Position numbers and translations under genes: made by a program. The notes below the pieces were generated by a model, which saw only the letters and a list, made by a program, of their open reading frames with translations, was not told where the DNA came from and made no database searches. A stretch of 32,048 nt of DNA from Pelargonium nanum (lineage: Eukaryota; Streptophyta; Magnoliopsida; Geraniales; Geraniaceae). The first letter of the stretch is position 1, and the number at the start of each line of letters is the position of its first letter. Location: the NCBI GenBank assembly GCA_036897485.1, contig JAYMTF010000661.1, positions 1 through 32,048 of the forward strand, written 5' to 3'. Shown in pieces: positions 9,190 to 21,700 of this stretch.

Positions 9190-10777
9190 TAGTGATTTCT
9201 TTAGTTGTACGTTATTGTCTTATTATTCATACAAAACTATAGTCAACGATTTAATTTTCTACAATAATTATCATTTACAATGAAATCTTTTTTTATTTTT
9301 CAATGTTTTTTCTTCCACGCGCGAGGATGCATTGTTCACGTTCTAGAAATATCCAATAATCGTTAAATGTAATTAATTTTACTACAACACATTTTAGGTT
9401 CATTACTTAATTTTTAAACAAGATTGAACTCTTGCTACCACGCGAGTTTTGACAAATTTGTCACTTGTTCACTAATTTGTATGCATTTTAGAATTTCTTT
9501 ATCATGCACAACTCTTATACGCGAAGTTGGAATTTGAGTTTTGAATTTTTATTATTATTTGATCACTCATTTTTATGTACAATTTTATAAATTTAAGTTA
9601 AAATATAAAAAGGCTCGTAAAATGAATGAATATAAAACACAAATTATGAATTTCAACTTTGTGAAAACTTTACGTAATAGACAAATTTCATTTTTACCTT
9701 AAATACAAGGTAAAGAACGGATTTCAACAATATGAGCAATTTGCATATGATATTTTTATACGAAGAATTTAGAGTAGAAATAGAAAAATAAACTAGTGAA
9801 ATGATCTCTTTACCCTCATCATTTAGACATTAATCTTCATTCAGTTCTCATATTTTATGTAATGAATTTTGCAGGTTTAACGACATCATTTATGTTGAGG
9901 ATAATATTTTTTTAATGTTTTGAGAAAATACTTTTACGTTTTCTTGTGCATGACAAAACATGACGAGATAAAACGACAATTAGATATGTAACTGTATTAA
10001 ACCTTATGTTGTGAGAGAAATTTATTGTAATAAATTAATAGTTCAAAACAACAAATTATCTAATGAAAACTCATTAAATAAATAAAATCTATTCTTAAAT
10101 AACGTTCTTGATAGATCAATTCCTTTTGTAAATTTGCAGTTAAGTTAATAAGTAGAAATGGAATAGTTGATGCACATAGACTATCCGATTTTGACAGACA
10201 GAATATAATTAAACTCTGGATCCATCCCGATTTTTGTTTATTTTAATGATAATATCGATATTACTAATAAAAAAACTCATGACAATAATCAAAATGAGTC
10301 AAAATCAAATTTGACCATGTCACACATCACTAGTTTGACCTCAATTTCAATATTTTTCAATATTTGTTGACTACTTTACTTTAGTAATTTCAAAAATAAA
10401 TTATGGGCAATTATGTCTTTTCCACCATCACTCTAAAAATAGCATCGTACAAAAGAGCACACACGTGTTGCGTTTTCTTTCATGGATATAACGGAATAAT
10501 TCATGAGTCCCTTTTCCGTAAATATCACAAAAGCGTAGGGGCAGTTTGGGAACCATAATTCCATCCACCACAATCTGCTCCAATTCCTTTTTAGTAAATA
10601 CAATTCAACAAAATAAATTTATCTAAAAAAATTCATAACAATTACATTTTGGGTAATATTTCATTTTCATCCCTAAATTATTATCTATTTTGTTTTAAAT
10701 TGGTACGCAATTTATTTGTTTGTTCCATTTAAGTCTTTATATAACAAAATTGTTTTAATTTGGTCCTAACATGCAAT
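9190..10777. other. AT-rich intergenic region
   Basis: No exon, RNA gene or intact transposon is visible. The last part (10644-10777) is one copy of a dispersed repeat listed separately. Confidence 0.5.
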
Positions 10778-10961
10778 TTTTTTTAAATATATATATATAC
10801 ATATTTGTTATTTTTTTTCTTTGATTGGTTGAGCTACACAACAGGGGGTAACTCTCTCCTTTTAACTCAAAACCCCATCCCACCCAACGCGATGAGATTT
10901 GAACCCAAGACCTCCCACGTGGAGATGTGTGTCTTGATCATTGCACCACCCCTAGGGGGCT
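10778..10961 (-). mobile_element. tRNA-derived SINE, about 184 bp
   Basis: On the minus strand an A box (GTGGTGCAATGATCAAG, 10933-10949) is followed at normal spacing by a B box (GGTTCAAATCT, 10895-10905), and the element ends in A-rich sequence. It is flanked by CTAACATGCAAT (10766-10777) and CTAACATACAAT (10962-10973), a 12-bp target duplication with one mismatch. Confidence 0.8.
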
Positions 10962-11152
10962 CTAACATACAATCTTAATGAAAGTGGAAAAGAAACAAAG
11001 AAGCTCTTGGCCAACAAGTTTTCAAAAACTAAGAAACCATGACACTAGGCAAGAGTCCTTTCTAGTGTGTATTTTAGTCCTAGTTATAACGAGAAAAATA
11101 ATATCGTAAATATTATCGGGCTTTCCTTTAACACATGCTTTAAAAAAGTAGC

Positions 11153-11339
11153 AGAGTTGACAATCAGACTGACTCGTTAACCGGTTCAAGTTTAGGCCAA
11201 GCTCCGCGCAGACTTGGATGAAATAGAACGAGTTAAAAATTACATGTTTACCTTTTGGACTATTTTCTATCGATCACGTCTATTATTTTCAAGTCGAGTT
11301 AGTGATGATCCATGAGCCGCCTACCTAATTGTTAGCTCT
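11153..11339. mobile_element. Possible small foldback element
   Basis: AGAGTTGACAATCAGACTG at the left is matched, with several differences, by the inverse of the right end (AGAGCTAACAATTAGGTAG). No clear target duplication was found, so the limits are uncertain. Confidence 0.35.
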
Positions 11340-12763
11340 AATCTTGATAGAAAAAAAAAAAGTTCATTGAAGCAAAATTTTATCTAAAAAGGCCATAATA
11401 TTACATTTTGGAAAGTATTTTCATTTTTGTCCATGAGTTATCTATTTGTTTCAAATTGACACCCAAATTAATTTTTGTTTCAACTAAGCCCTCGTTTTAT
11501 CAATATTTTTGGTCCTCAGTTGTACAATTTTATTTCAAATGTGTACAATTCACCATGGTGAGTCAAATTCAACTAATATGAAATTTATTTATATATTGTA
11601 ACTTTTAAAAAATGATTTGATAACATGGTGATCAAGTGACATTGATATCAATTGAAATTGCATATTTAACTAATTGAAAACAAATTTGTATAGATGTTAG
11701 AGTTGTTAATTCAGACTTGCACTCTATATGATTCATGTTTCTACTTATTCAGATTGCATAAATAGTACTGGCCATTTTTTGAGTCGAGTTAAGTAAATTC
11801 GAACAAAACCTCATGTTCAACATGTAAGCCCCAAAGTTCGATCCAAAATCCACAACTTGTGCCCTACTGGATCGGGCCCAAGATAAGCCTATTTCAACAT
11901 GAACTTAAAAAATAAAATAAAAACACACTATATGAAATCCAAATTATCAGGTTTAAGTTGGGGGACAAAATTGAAATAATTTTGATAGTACTAGAACATA
12001 ATTTGAATTTAATTGGGTAACGATTATGCCGTTTTATATTATCAAGTGCAATATTTATTATTATTGTTAGTAGTGATTAATGAGTACACAATCAATTACA
12101 CAACTAATTCTTCATTTAATCCGACTTCTTAAATTATGCGAAAACTTAAAAATGACATTTATTATGGAACATATGTAGTATTTTATTTTTTGAATATGGC
12201 ACTGTCGTGAACTAATTTAACGAATTGAAAAAATTTAAACATGCGGTTTCTATAATACTCGTATCTGCCCCGCTCTCCGTTTTATTGTATCATTTTAATA
12301 CTATATTATTAGTTATATAAACTCTTAAAATTCCTACTGTTTTATTTTTTTAAACATATTACTCATTTCGTCTTACAATAAATGTCCTACTTTTATTAAA
12401 TTTTTGTTTCAAATATGAATATGTGGTTTTTTATTAAAAAAAAAAGTTAGTTATGCACAAATTGTCAGTAATATCCATCTACAAATTAGTTAATATTCCT
12501 TAACGTATGATCACAAGGAGTAGGTTTGGTTATATCTGCCCCATCCCACTACTCGATCAGGTAATTTTCCCTAATACTCGTCCCGTGCCCATTTCGGGCG
12601 GGAACATCAGGTCATGTCGGGTTCGGGCCAAATTGTCGTCCTTAAAACTATATTGAGAGTGCGAGGACTTAATTGAGACAGCAATCAAATTATCTGTCAA
12701 GTAGGAACAAAATGGATATTTTTGAGGACTAAAAAGAAACATTTTTCCTCAAATTTTTATTTT
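11340..12763. other. Intergenic region upstream of SKIP35
   Basis: AT-rich, with degraded repeat blocks: one near 11760-11890 contains GAGTCGAGTTAAG and GATCGGGCCC, another at 12570-12630 is rich in TTCGGG. No gene is seen. Confidence 0.5.
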
Positions 12764-12770
12764 TATATAA
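12764..12770 (+). promoter_or_regulatory. Probable TATA box of SKIP35
   Basis: TATATAA lies about 30-60 bases before the pyrimidine-rich leader that starts the 5' UTR exon (a CTT-repeat leader at about 12835-12860). Confidence 0.45.
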
Positions 12771-12799
12771 TTTTTATTTTCCAATTTTATATTATGTAG

Positions 12800-12954
12800 A
12801 ATATAGATTGTTTGTGTATCCTCCATACAAATCCTCTCTTCTTCTTCTTCTTCTTCTTCAACCTCTCCACCAGAATCTCGCCGGCGACACCAATCGGAAA
12901 CCTCCGATCTGTAGCTCATAGGAATCTGCTACGACGTCGCTTTCGTCAATAAAG
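12800..12954 (+). other. Noncoding first exon (5' UTR) of SKIP35
   Basis: A (CTT)n leader, then CG-rich sequence (TCTCGCCGGCGACACC), ends before the donor AAAG|GTGAGA at 12955. The 5' limit is approximate. The intron runs to an acceptor not far upstream of the ATG at 13715; the exact AG could not be chosen. Confidence 0.6.
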
Positions 12955-13714
12955 GTGAGACCTTTTTGCATTTTCCATTTCTAGGTTTCGCTATTAAGCT
13001 CAATAAAATTCTCAATTTCTCATAATTGGAGAAGAATCTGCCATGGCCTTAAGCTTCCTTCCGGTGTTCTTTGATTTTATCCTCCACCGAATCTCTCTCT
13101 GTCGCTCAATTTCTCAAATTTTGTATTGAAAATTTGTGGGTATTGAGTAAAATTGATGGTGGTGAAAAGTTGTTGCGAGAACTGTGCATTCATTGGGAGG
13201 AGATAGGGTTGTTGTTTTGGGTTTTTGTGATGATTTTTATTTTATTATTTGATTTGATGTTGATCTGTGAAATTTATGGAATTGGTTTTTGGTGTTCTAG
13301 GGTTTGTTCTGGATCGCTGGTAATTGTCTAGATTTCTGTGGATTTGACGAAGGAGGGTTTTGGCTGATGAGGAGGTTCATGATGTGGTTTTGAATCTTTT
13401 GATGTTTATCTAGATAGATTAGATTTGGATTGTCTTGGATGGGTGATAAATTGTGTTATCTCAATTTGTAATTTAAAAAAAAAAGGAACTTGTTGGGGTT
13501 GAGGGGTTTTGGGTTTTGTTTGTATATTCGGGTTTTGATTATCATTTTGTGTTTGCTCGGAGGCATTAAGACCGAAAATCTTTGGGGTCTTAAGACTGCG
13601 CCCTTGAGTTTAGTTCTCGTATGATGCATCCTCGCATTTTTCGGGAGAATTTAGTTTTTGCTTGATTAAGGGTTTCCAACTATCTGGAAAGTGAGAAGTT
13701 GTTTGTGGAGGAGA

Positions 13715-16700
13715 ATGGAAAAGGAGGCGGTACCTGTCAACGAGATTGATGGCTTGCATTTGGCAAATGAGATGAACCCAGAAGAGCCTCTATGCATGGA
13801 AATGGAATCGGATGAAAATGGAACCGAGAGTGCTTTGGTTGAACTTCATGGGTTTAGCTCAGAAAAAGGTGAGGGGAGTAATGTGGTGTTCTCAAGAGAA
13901 GCACCTCTTATTAGGAAGGAGTCGAGAATATCGGGTGGTTGTAGTTGTAGTGTGAAGAAACATAAATCGCGGGTTCTTGAACCGGATTCCGAGCTCTCAA
14001 AGGAGAAGGTTGGGCAAGAGAAGAAACTGAGTAGGCAAGATAGGATTGAGTTGGGTCGACTGTTTCAGGGTGCAGTGAGTTCCCATGATTGGGAACTTGC
14101 CGAGAGTTTGATATTGTTGGCGGATCCGCAGACACTTAATGATGCATTGTGCATTACATTGGACTCGATCTGGTTCTTGAGCACACAGCAAGAACTTCAT
14201 GGAATAACAGGATTGATTAGAAAGATAATTGCGAATGGAGCTTACGACTTCACAAGAGCTGCGCTTAGGACTTCATTCCTTGCTTCATGTGTCTCTGCTT
14301 GCCAGAGCCGAACAATGAGTCTTGCTGATACAGTGACTGTGATGGCCCAAAGGTAAAGATTATGTTCCTAGTTTTTGCTGAATAATTATTTTTAGGGCAA
14401 ATTACCAACAAGTATCTTGTACTTAGCCTCATTTGCTTTTAATCCCCTTTGCTTTTTTTCGCGACAAGTGACACCGTGTACCCTCAAATTTTCATTCCAT
14501 TAGTTAGATTGAACTGATTTTTTCCTTCTCAACATGTGTTTGGCACATGATCTTTCATTTTTTTTTCAAAATACTCATTAAACTCTTACCATCATCATCA
14601 GTTTCACATAACCAGAATGAAAAATTACAAGTATTTGAGTTGTTGTGAAAAAAGTATAGGGAGCTATATGCAAATGGAGCCGATTATAGAGTATTTGTGT
14701 GCAATTTGCCCTTATTTTTAACTTAGGATTCTTGTAGAGTGAGTAAAGAAAGAAACTTGTGGGCTTCTATCTTTGATGGTTGTGGGAGATTATAAGTTTG
14801 TCTTCTCATCTTCACGCTTACATGTAAAGTACCGAACATTTGGTCTATACTAAGTTATTAACATACGAATCGCTATCCTTGGTGAAAACAACTGGCCAAA
14901 ACCACTAAAATTGTACGTCTTGGTTTTGTACTATGTTTGGTGGGAGGAAAGGGGATGGACAGAGGAAATACACTTCTTATTTGGTGAGAAGAGCCGCTAA
15001 ATACACAACTTTTATCAGTTTCCGTTTTTCTTCCCCGCACAAAACTAACAATATATAGGTTATAAAAAGCTTCCTTTTTCTCTCTATCATAATTTCATTC
15101 CTTTCCACTGGTTAGAGGTGGTAACTTGGACTAACCGGCTGGCACCTGAAATCTGACCTCATTCTCTTGGGTTCGCATTGGTTAAAATGGACCGGATGTA
15201 TTTTCAGGTCGGGTTCAGTTTAGGCCTTTTCAACCAGAATTGCTGGCTCTACCACTAGATAATGTTGAAATTTAAGCAACTGTTGGAAAGAAAAAATAAA
15301 AAAATTGTTTATGGGATTCATGATTATTGCTGTATTGGATTCATGACATGTAGCATGCAGCTGATTTGCTGTTCTGTTTCATTTATACTTGTTAATCAGG
15401 TTGCATGAGCGACTTCAGGAATGCAATGGGGACGAGGTCTTGAAAGCAGAAGCTGGTGCCAAAGTTCAGAAGTTCACTGAATGGGCTCTAAAATGTATCG
15501 GCTTTCATTCTCGTTGCCAGGGGAACAGGGACCAAGTGAGTCACAGTTCGGCTGTTGAGATCCAACTCCAGTTATCAGCATTCAAGACCTTTTTAGATCT
15601 TGCCGGCAACCACCTCACCGGGAAGGACTTCACGGAGGCCTTTGATGCAGCTTGCTTCCCCCTTACTCTTTTCTCTAGCTCATTCGATCCCGGTTGGGCG
15701 TCCGGTATTTCGGCAACTGCAATTCAAGGGCTGCTGGGTATGTTGGTGGAAGGGGGTGCAGACAACGTCAATCAGTGTTTCCTTGAAGCCTCGCGTTTTG
15801 GGAGCACAGAACTTGTGCGCATTTTGCTGCAGGTAATGTTGATTATTGTTCCATTTTGAAGCGGAAATTTTTGCTGTATTGCCTTTTTGGGTAATGTATT
15901 GAATGCTTACCAATAATTTTAAATCTTAAAGTTGTTCATTGTGGCAGTAAGTAGGAGCGTTCATTGGTTCAGTACCGGACCGGACCGGACGTAATTCGAT
16001 CCGGGATCGAACTGGACCAGGACCGAATGGACCTGATTTTTAAAAAATTCTTATTTTTAAAGAGAAAAATTAGGTAAAATAGAAGAAATTATAAGTAGAG
16101 TGAATTGAGTGAGCAATAATGCAGTAGATTTACCAAAAGTGATTAAAAACAAGAAATACATTTTCTACAAGAATAAATTATAAAAAAATATTTTATAAAA
16201 CGTCCGATTGGGTCTAAATTTCCAATCCGGACCCAATCATGAACACCCCTAGGCAGTAGTACTGTCAAAATATATGCCAGTTCATGTCATTCATGTTTCT
16301 TAACATGGCTTCATATGCTATCTGATGTGCTGGTACACCTTGGCTCTTTTGTGGCTTACTGTACTGTTTCCCAAGTTTGTTCTAATTTTGTGGTCACGTT
16401 TTCTCTTAATGTGCTGTCCAATTGGTGTGAAATTGTAATAGTAATAGCGTTTTTCATCTTGTAAGCTATTTTTGCCAGTTTCACAACATGTTAAAATTGG
16501 GGCATTTTTTTCATACTTATCTTTGCTTGACAATCTGTGATTTTTGTGTAGATTGCTCAAAGGAACAGCTTGGATGTTGATGTTGACCTAGCTTTAGGCT
16601 TTGCTTCACACTATTGCAAGATTGGCACAATGGAGTGTCTAGTGGAAGAGGGCAATGCCATGGCTTTCTTGGGTCCGTTGATGAGAGCAGCGGAGAGGGG

Positions 16701-17349
16701 TTGCATGCAAGTTGTCCAGTGGTTTGTGAAAAGAGGCTGTCGGGACATGGAGCTCTGCCTCGCATTGACCGCAGCCACATCCAGCAGCCAAGTTGATGTT
16801 GCCGCCTATCTCCTACCACACGTCCCTCAACACGTCATCGCAGCCCTCAGCATAGAAATTCTCAAAGCTGCCGGTGAAAGAAGTTGCGGGTCTCTTGATG
16901 GTGTTGGGTTTCTCCTCCGTTCTGATTTCCTAGGCGATCCCGCTGCCACCTACGCTGTTGCAGATAACATTGCTAGATCCGACGATCACACCATTGCTCC
17001 CGAGCTAAGGGCTTTCCTCCACGAGCACTGGTCAGAGGCAGCTTTCTTGGACGGGATCAGGCAAGGACAAGAACATTACATGAACTTAGTACGAATCCTG
17101 AAATGGGGCAGATCACCGATTTGCTTACACGATCTTCCCGCCCCGTTGAGAGTGGCGATCGGGTACTTGCCATTGTATAGGGAGTGTGTCGAAGTGGGCG
17201 GGTGCTTGTTACCTCAAAGGCTGAGAGGTCAGCTCGTTGAAGCTGTGAGAAGGCTCGGGAGTGAGGCATTGGAGGACGCGAGCCAGGGCAGAGAGCTGTT
17301 GGCGGTTTTGGAGCATCATCTTCCTCCGTTTTTGCTTCGTGCACCCTAA
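13715..17349 (+). CDS. SKIP35: Ankyrin repeat protein SKIP35-like, three coding exons, 622 aa
   Basis: Coding exons are 13715-14352, 15400-15832 and 16552-17349, all GT-AG, giving 623 codons with the stop. The protein starts MEKEAVPVNEIDG; residues 1-110 are acidic and low-complexity and include SNVVFSREAPLIRKESR. From about residue 110 it becomes the highly conserved helical part (QDRIELGRLFQGAVSSHDWE, ADPQTLNDALCITLDSIWFL, KVQKFTEWALKCIGFHSRCQ). Ankyrin-like helices follow (GGADNVNQCFLEASRFGSTE, AAERGCMQVVQWFVKRGCRD). This matches plant SKIP35, which was named as an interactor of SKP1/ASK proteins of SCF ubiquitin ligases. That role is known for the family, not shown here. A 5' UTR intron is likely. 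Introns 2 and 3 each carry a MITE. The neighbouring minus-strand gene converges on it. Confidence 0.93.
14395..14711. mobile_element. Mutator-type MITE in a SKIP35 intron, 317 bp
   Basis: Termini GGGCAAATTACCAACAAGTA and the inverse of TGTGTGCAATTTGCCC share about ten perfect terminal bases and then partial matching. A perfect 9-bp target duplication TTATTTTTA flanks it at 14386-14394 and 14712-14720. A 9-bp duplication indicates Mutator-like transposition. No coding capacity. Confidence 0.8.
15952..16251. mobile_element. MITE in the last SKIP35 intron, 300 bp
   Basis: Ends TAGGAGCGTTCATTGGTTC and the inverse of ATGAACACCCCTA are inverted copies. GGTTCAGTACCGGACCGGAC near the left is mirrored by GTCCGATTGGGTC and AATCCGGACCC near the right. 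Flanks GGCAGTAAG (15943-15951) and GGCAGTAGT (16252-16260) form a 9-bp duplication matching at 7 positions. Mutator-like or hAT origin. Confidence 0.65.
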
Positions 17350-18711
17350 ATGAGGTTTTGCCTGCACTTTTTTTTTCTTTTTCCCGAATTATGCGCCTCA
17401 TTTTCCCTCTATGTGATGTATGTTATGCCATAGATAATAAGAACAAATGAGTTGGGGTTAAGGTGACAAAGCTTAATTAGGGTTTGTCGATTTTCTGTCG
17501 AACCAGGATCGTTGTTCGTGTTTTCGATGATGATGATGGTGGTGGTGGTGTCCATCTTACTCTTATAATGTAAGACAGAATGTGATGGGTATATGTATAT
17601 TGGGTTGTAGCTACTTTGTTGATCAAAATGCTTTCATGACCGAGAAATGAAAAATGTGTTATTGGGCACTGTAGATTGGTCAAGATATGTTGTATTGGTA
17701 CATGGAAGTAACTTGCATTTGCAATTTCATTCCTGAAAGAATCTCAATGAGTTGAAGGTGACCAAGAATCTTGCACCTATTGCTGGTGATTCGGGTTTTG
17801 GGCCGTGTTCTTTTTTCCTGTGTTTGGGTTGAAAAGACTCGACTTGAATACAATCTGACTTCAGATTGGGTTATGGGTTTTACATGAAAATTTAGGGCAA
17901 TTTGTGGGGTCCGACCTGACCTGAGAGTTGACCGAGCCTATTTTATGCATCTATATTCTGCAAAAATAGTTTTCAGTATCCCGAGTCTGCACTCAAAACT
18001 TGAAGTTCCATGCATTTCTGCACAAGAATGTGACTTGTCGCGAGAGTTAATTGAGACTACCTTATGCTACACAAGACCGTGAAAATTAGGATTGAATTTT
18101 GAGTGTGAAGGATCAGTATCCAATTTTCACCTTTACTTGCGTGTAAAATGTACGAGTTTGTGCAGGCTTACCTTGCCCGACTAGTAAATTGATCAAGTCG
18201 ATTTTATGCAACCCAAACCCGCAAAACAATTAAATAAGGCATATAGAGTGTACCCAAGTTTAAGTCGAAATTGCCTGCATCACTGATGATGTACTAAATT
18301 GATTTAATTCAACATTTTGGAACTGATTTGGCCCAATTTAAACATTACAATGGTCATTTACCCGAACGAAAAGCCAAACATATATTATCCAAATCTCATA
18401 TGCTTAGAGGGAACAAATGAACAAAAACAAAAAAAAAAATTCCCATAGAAAAAGTACATCAGTAGGTACCAAGCCAACTTCAAATTGTTGAGAACACTAG
18501 AAAATACACATAAATGTATCCATGAGAAAATTATCGAACTATTGGAGCAAATATCAAAATTCTTGTGGGGGCAAAAACATAAAATTGAACAAAAAATAGG
18601 GACAAATTTGCCAATTTTAGAGTGCGAAAATGAAATTTTCAAAAAATGTTGGGTATATTACATCAGTCTCTGAATATGATGTGCCTAAAAAGAAAAAACT
18701 CACCAGAATGC
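17350..18711. other. Convergent intergenic region between SKIP35 and the EMAPII-domain gene
   Basis: Holds the SKIP35 3' UTR (including a GATGATGATGGTGGTGGTGG tract near 17526) and the 3' UTR of the minus-strand gene. Between about 17760 and 18250 is degraded repeat sequence. No exon is visible. Confidence 0.5.
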
Positions 18712-21700
18712 TCAGGATATATTTGCATTCCTTAGAGAACTGGACACCACAAGTCCTGCAGATGTTCGCATTGAATGTGACCCCAACATCGCATTGCAGG
18801 AATCATCGGTTTTAAGACTAGGCTGCACCGCCTCCCATATCCTTTTCTTGCTAACCTGCAGATTATTGTAACAGTAAATACATGTTCGAAACTTGCAACA
18901 AGTATTTGGAAGTATTTGGTAGTGATCTCCTAAGAACCTAAACCTCGCAATTTGGGACACAACACATGACTCGCATGAACACGGCATGGTTTCAGCGTGT
19001 TTGGACTCAACATATTTATAATTGTGGTGTTCGTGTTGGACAAATGAAACATGCACTACGCATTTACACTATTACTACTATTTAATCATAGTGTAGGCTA
19101 ATCATTTAATCTCTTCTGTCATCTCATATCTGTCGTTTTCATCTCATCTCTCACTCAACGTCGTGATCTATCGCGCCCAAGGTAAGAGAGTAAAAACAGA
19201 TAATGGGAGCAGCGTCTGTTTCTACTCACTTCAACTCTCGTTTGAGGCAAACCCGACACACCAACACAATCATTAATCGTATCAACAGGAATTTAACCTC
19301 TAACAAGACACGTCTAAACAAATTGAGAGCGAGCGAGAGAGAGAGAGAGAGAGAGCGATAGAGGTCAAAAGGAAAAGGTCAGAAGATAAGTTCCAACCAT
19401 ATTCCTTACAAGAAATCCTCAATAGAAGTCACAGGAACATGAGAACCAACAATTTGGAGAGAGAAATGAAGTAAAGAAAGAAATTCAAGACTTATAATAC
19501 ACAATTTCTTAATTAAAAGAAAATTTTAAAAAGAGTTTCCTAAGAGAAAGTTCTAAAAAGAGTTTCCTAAGAGAAAGTTCTAAAGATGAGTCAGACATGC
19601 AAGACAGTCAAGACCCCTATGCAAAAGCAGATGATGTTCTCGAAGAATTATTGAAGCATATTGGGTCAAAAAGCTGAAGGATTGTCATCATAACCAAAGA
19701 GATAAAGAATGATCACTTCAAAAACAAGATTAGACAGGTTTCGAACTTTCGATTCGGATGAAAGTGGTGGACCCCATGTAATATTATTATTTTAGTTTTT
19801 GTGATAATGCTTTATTGTAAAAAGTCTATTTTACCCTCGTAGTTTTCCTATAATAGGGGGTTTTCTTGTATTGTAAAATATTTCTTACAATAAGAATAAA
19901 GAGTGTCTTAAGTTTTGGTTCGGGCCTTGGCCTGGATCAAAACCAGCTCTAATACCATGTTAAATTTGAATATTGAGCTACACATAATGACTTGGGCTTT
20001 CATTACTAAAAGGTCGACCTTGTTAGTAGGGTTTGGCTTCCACCATTATATTTAACTCACTCTCTTTATATATTTCCAATGTGGGACACTTATCCACTTC
20101 AACAATTCTCAGACCTAGTAAACCTCTATTGGTATCTGAGCCTTGTTATTGTGGGGGTAAGTGATCATTAAGTCGTGTTGTAAGACCTCGTTGTTGGCAG
20201 TACAAACTGAGTGAAAAACTAAGTGTCTCTCACAAGGAGAGACACTTAGAGGGCAAAATAGGCTTTTTACAAGAAGACTTCGAGGGCAAAATAGACTTTT
20301 TACAATAAAATATTATCACGAGAACCAAAACAATAATATTACATGGGGTCCACCACTTTCATCAGAATTGAAACCTGTCTAGTCTTGTTTTTGAAGTGGT
20401 CATCCTTATTTCTTTGGTTATGATGACAAGGACAGGTGTGCTCATTCAGCTTTCTGACCCAACACCATCTTTCCAATCTTCTGGCATGATTATCTTCTTT
20501 ATCCAAACTTTTGAGAATGATAAAAATCCAGATCCAAAAGAACGAAGATAGATGTTGGAAAGACATCTTAATGAAGCCACAAAAAAGAAGGAATGAGACT
20601 ATAATACAAGGAAGATATATCGTCAAGAGTATCCAATTACTACGCTACGCTCGTATTTCCCCGGACACTCTTGACTTTACTTGTTTTACGAAAAGTACTA
20701 TAGCTGATCTTTTTAGAAATTACCAGTACTTTTTGAGATAAAACATTATACCTCTTGGTAATTCTCTAAAGGCACAGCACTATAGGACTTTAATAAAACC
20801 GTTGCTCTTAAGGGAGACAATAGTACTATATCATGTCTTATAGAAATTACCCGAATTTTGGTAAATCTCTAAAGGCACACTCTATAGGACTTATTGTTTT
20901 ATTAAACTAAAAGGTACTCATTTAGCCTCAACTCTCACGCCACTCATTTAGCCTCAACTAATTCTAGCCTCAACTCTCAAGGGACACAAGACCTGAAACT
21001 CAACTAATACTCTAATGGTGTGTTTGGGAACTAACATTTGATTTGAAATGTTGCATCCGAGCCAAATGAAACGTTTGGGAACTCCAAGAATTTGGATTTG
21101 GATTCGAGTCCAATCCAAGAGCATTTAAACATGCTTAGAACATGATATTTCAAATGACTGTCATTCGAAATTTTATGATTTCCCAAACTTTATATTTGTA
21201 TTTGAAATAAAACATTTCAAATCCAAAATCTCAAATGACGAATTTCAAATCAAATCCATGTTACCAAACGCAACCTAAAGACAAACACGTGCTATATAAT
21301 ACTTTTTTCAAAGGAAAAAGGTCAGAAGTTATGTTCCGGCCATATTCCTTACAAGAAATCCTAAATAGGGTTCAAGTTACAGGAACAAGAGAAAACAATC
21401 TCTGAATTAAAAGCAGAGATAAATGAAGTAAAGAAAGAAATTCAAGACTTAAAATACACAGTTTATGAATTAATAGGAAATTCTAAAAAGAGTTTCCCAG
21501 AAGAAAGTTCTAAAAAGACTTATTCGCATGATCCTGCAAAAAGAGAATCATCCTCTTCGGATGAATAAGATACGTTTCAAAGCCATAAACCTCCTAAAAA
21601 TATAGGAGTCTTTACTAGGTCTGAGAACCAAACGTTTGACGAGATCAGCTTAAACAATGTCTAAACTATAAACGCATACCTAGTTTTTATATGAACATAT

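Larger units (their letters stand above)
10644..11530 (+). repeat. Pair of diverged direct repeats (10644-10777 and 11401-11530)
   Basis: Both copies start TTACATTTTGG and run through TTTCATTTTCATCC-like, ATCTATTTTGTTTTAAATTG-like and TTTTAATTTGGTCCT-like blocks in the same order. They are separated by about 620 bp. A similar but reversed block occurs at about 12640-12740. This looks like a common degraded plant repeat; no LTR ends or primer site were seen. Confidence 0.5.
19658..20530. repeat. Large imperfect inverted repeat of retroelement sequence
   Basis: The left arm (about 19658-19845, plus) and the right arm (about 20265-20530, minus) share TTGTCATCATAACCAAAGA, CACTTCAAAAACAAGA, GAAAGTGGTGGACCCCATGT and TTTATTGTAAAAAGTCTATTT in the same order. 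The arms face each other around the LTR-like segment and a + strand primer-site segment. Two copies of one element inserted head to head, or a rearranged single insertion, would explain it. Confidence 0.7.

Noticed and set aside
13691..13714. GTG-initiated extension of SKIP35
   Set aside because: Plant nuclear genes start at ATG; the first in-frame ATG is 13715.
15110..15250. Possible MITE with GGTGGTAACTTGGAC and GGCTCTACCACT ends in SKIP35 intron 2
   Set aside because: Inverted matching is too weak and no target duplication is visible.
20339..20626. 95-codon minus-strand open frame in the inverted repeat
   Set aside because: It spans the right retroelement arm and unrelated flank; the matching left arm has stops, so it is not an independent gene.
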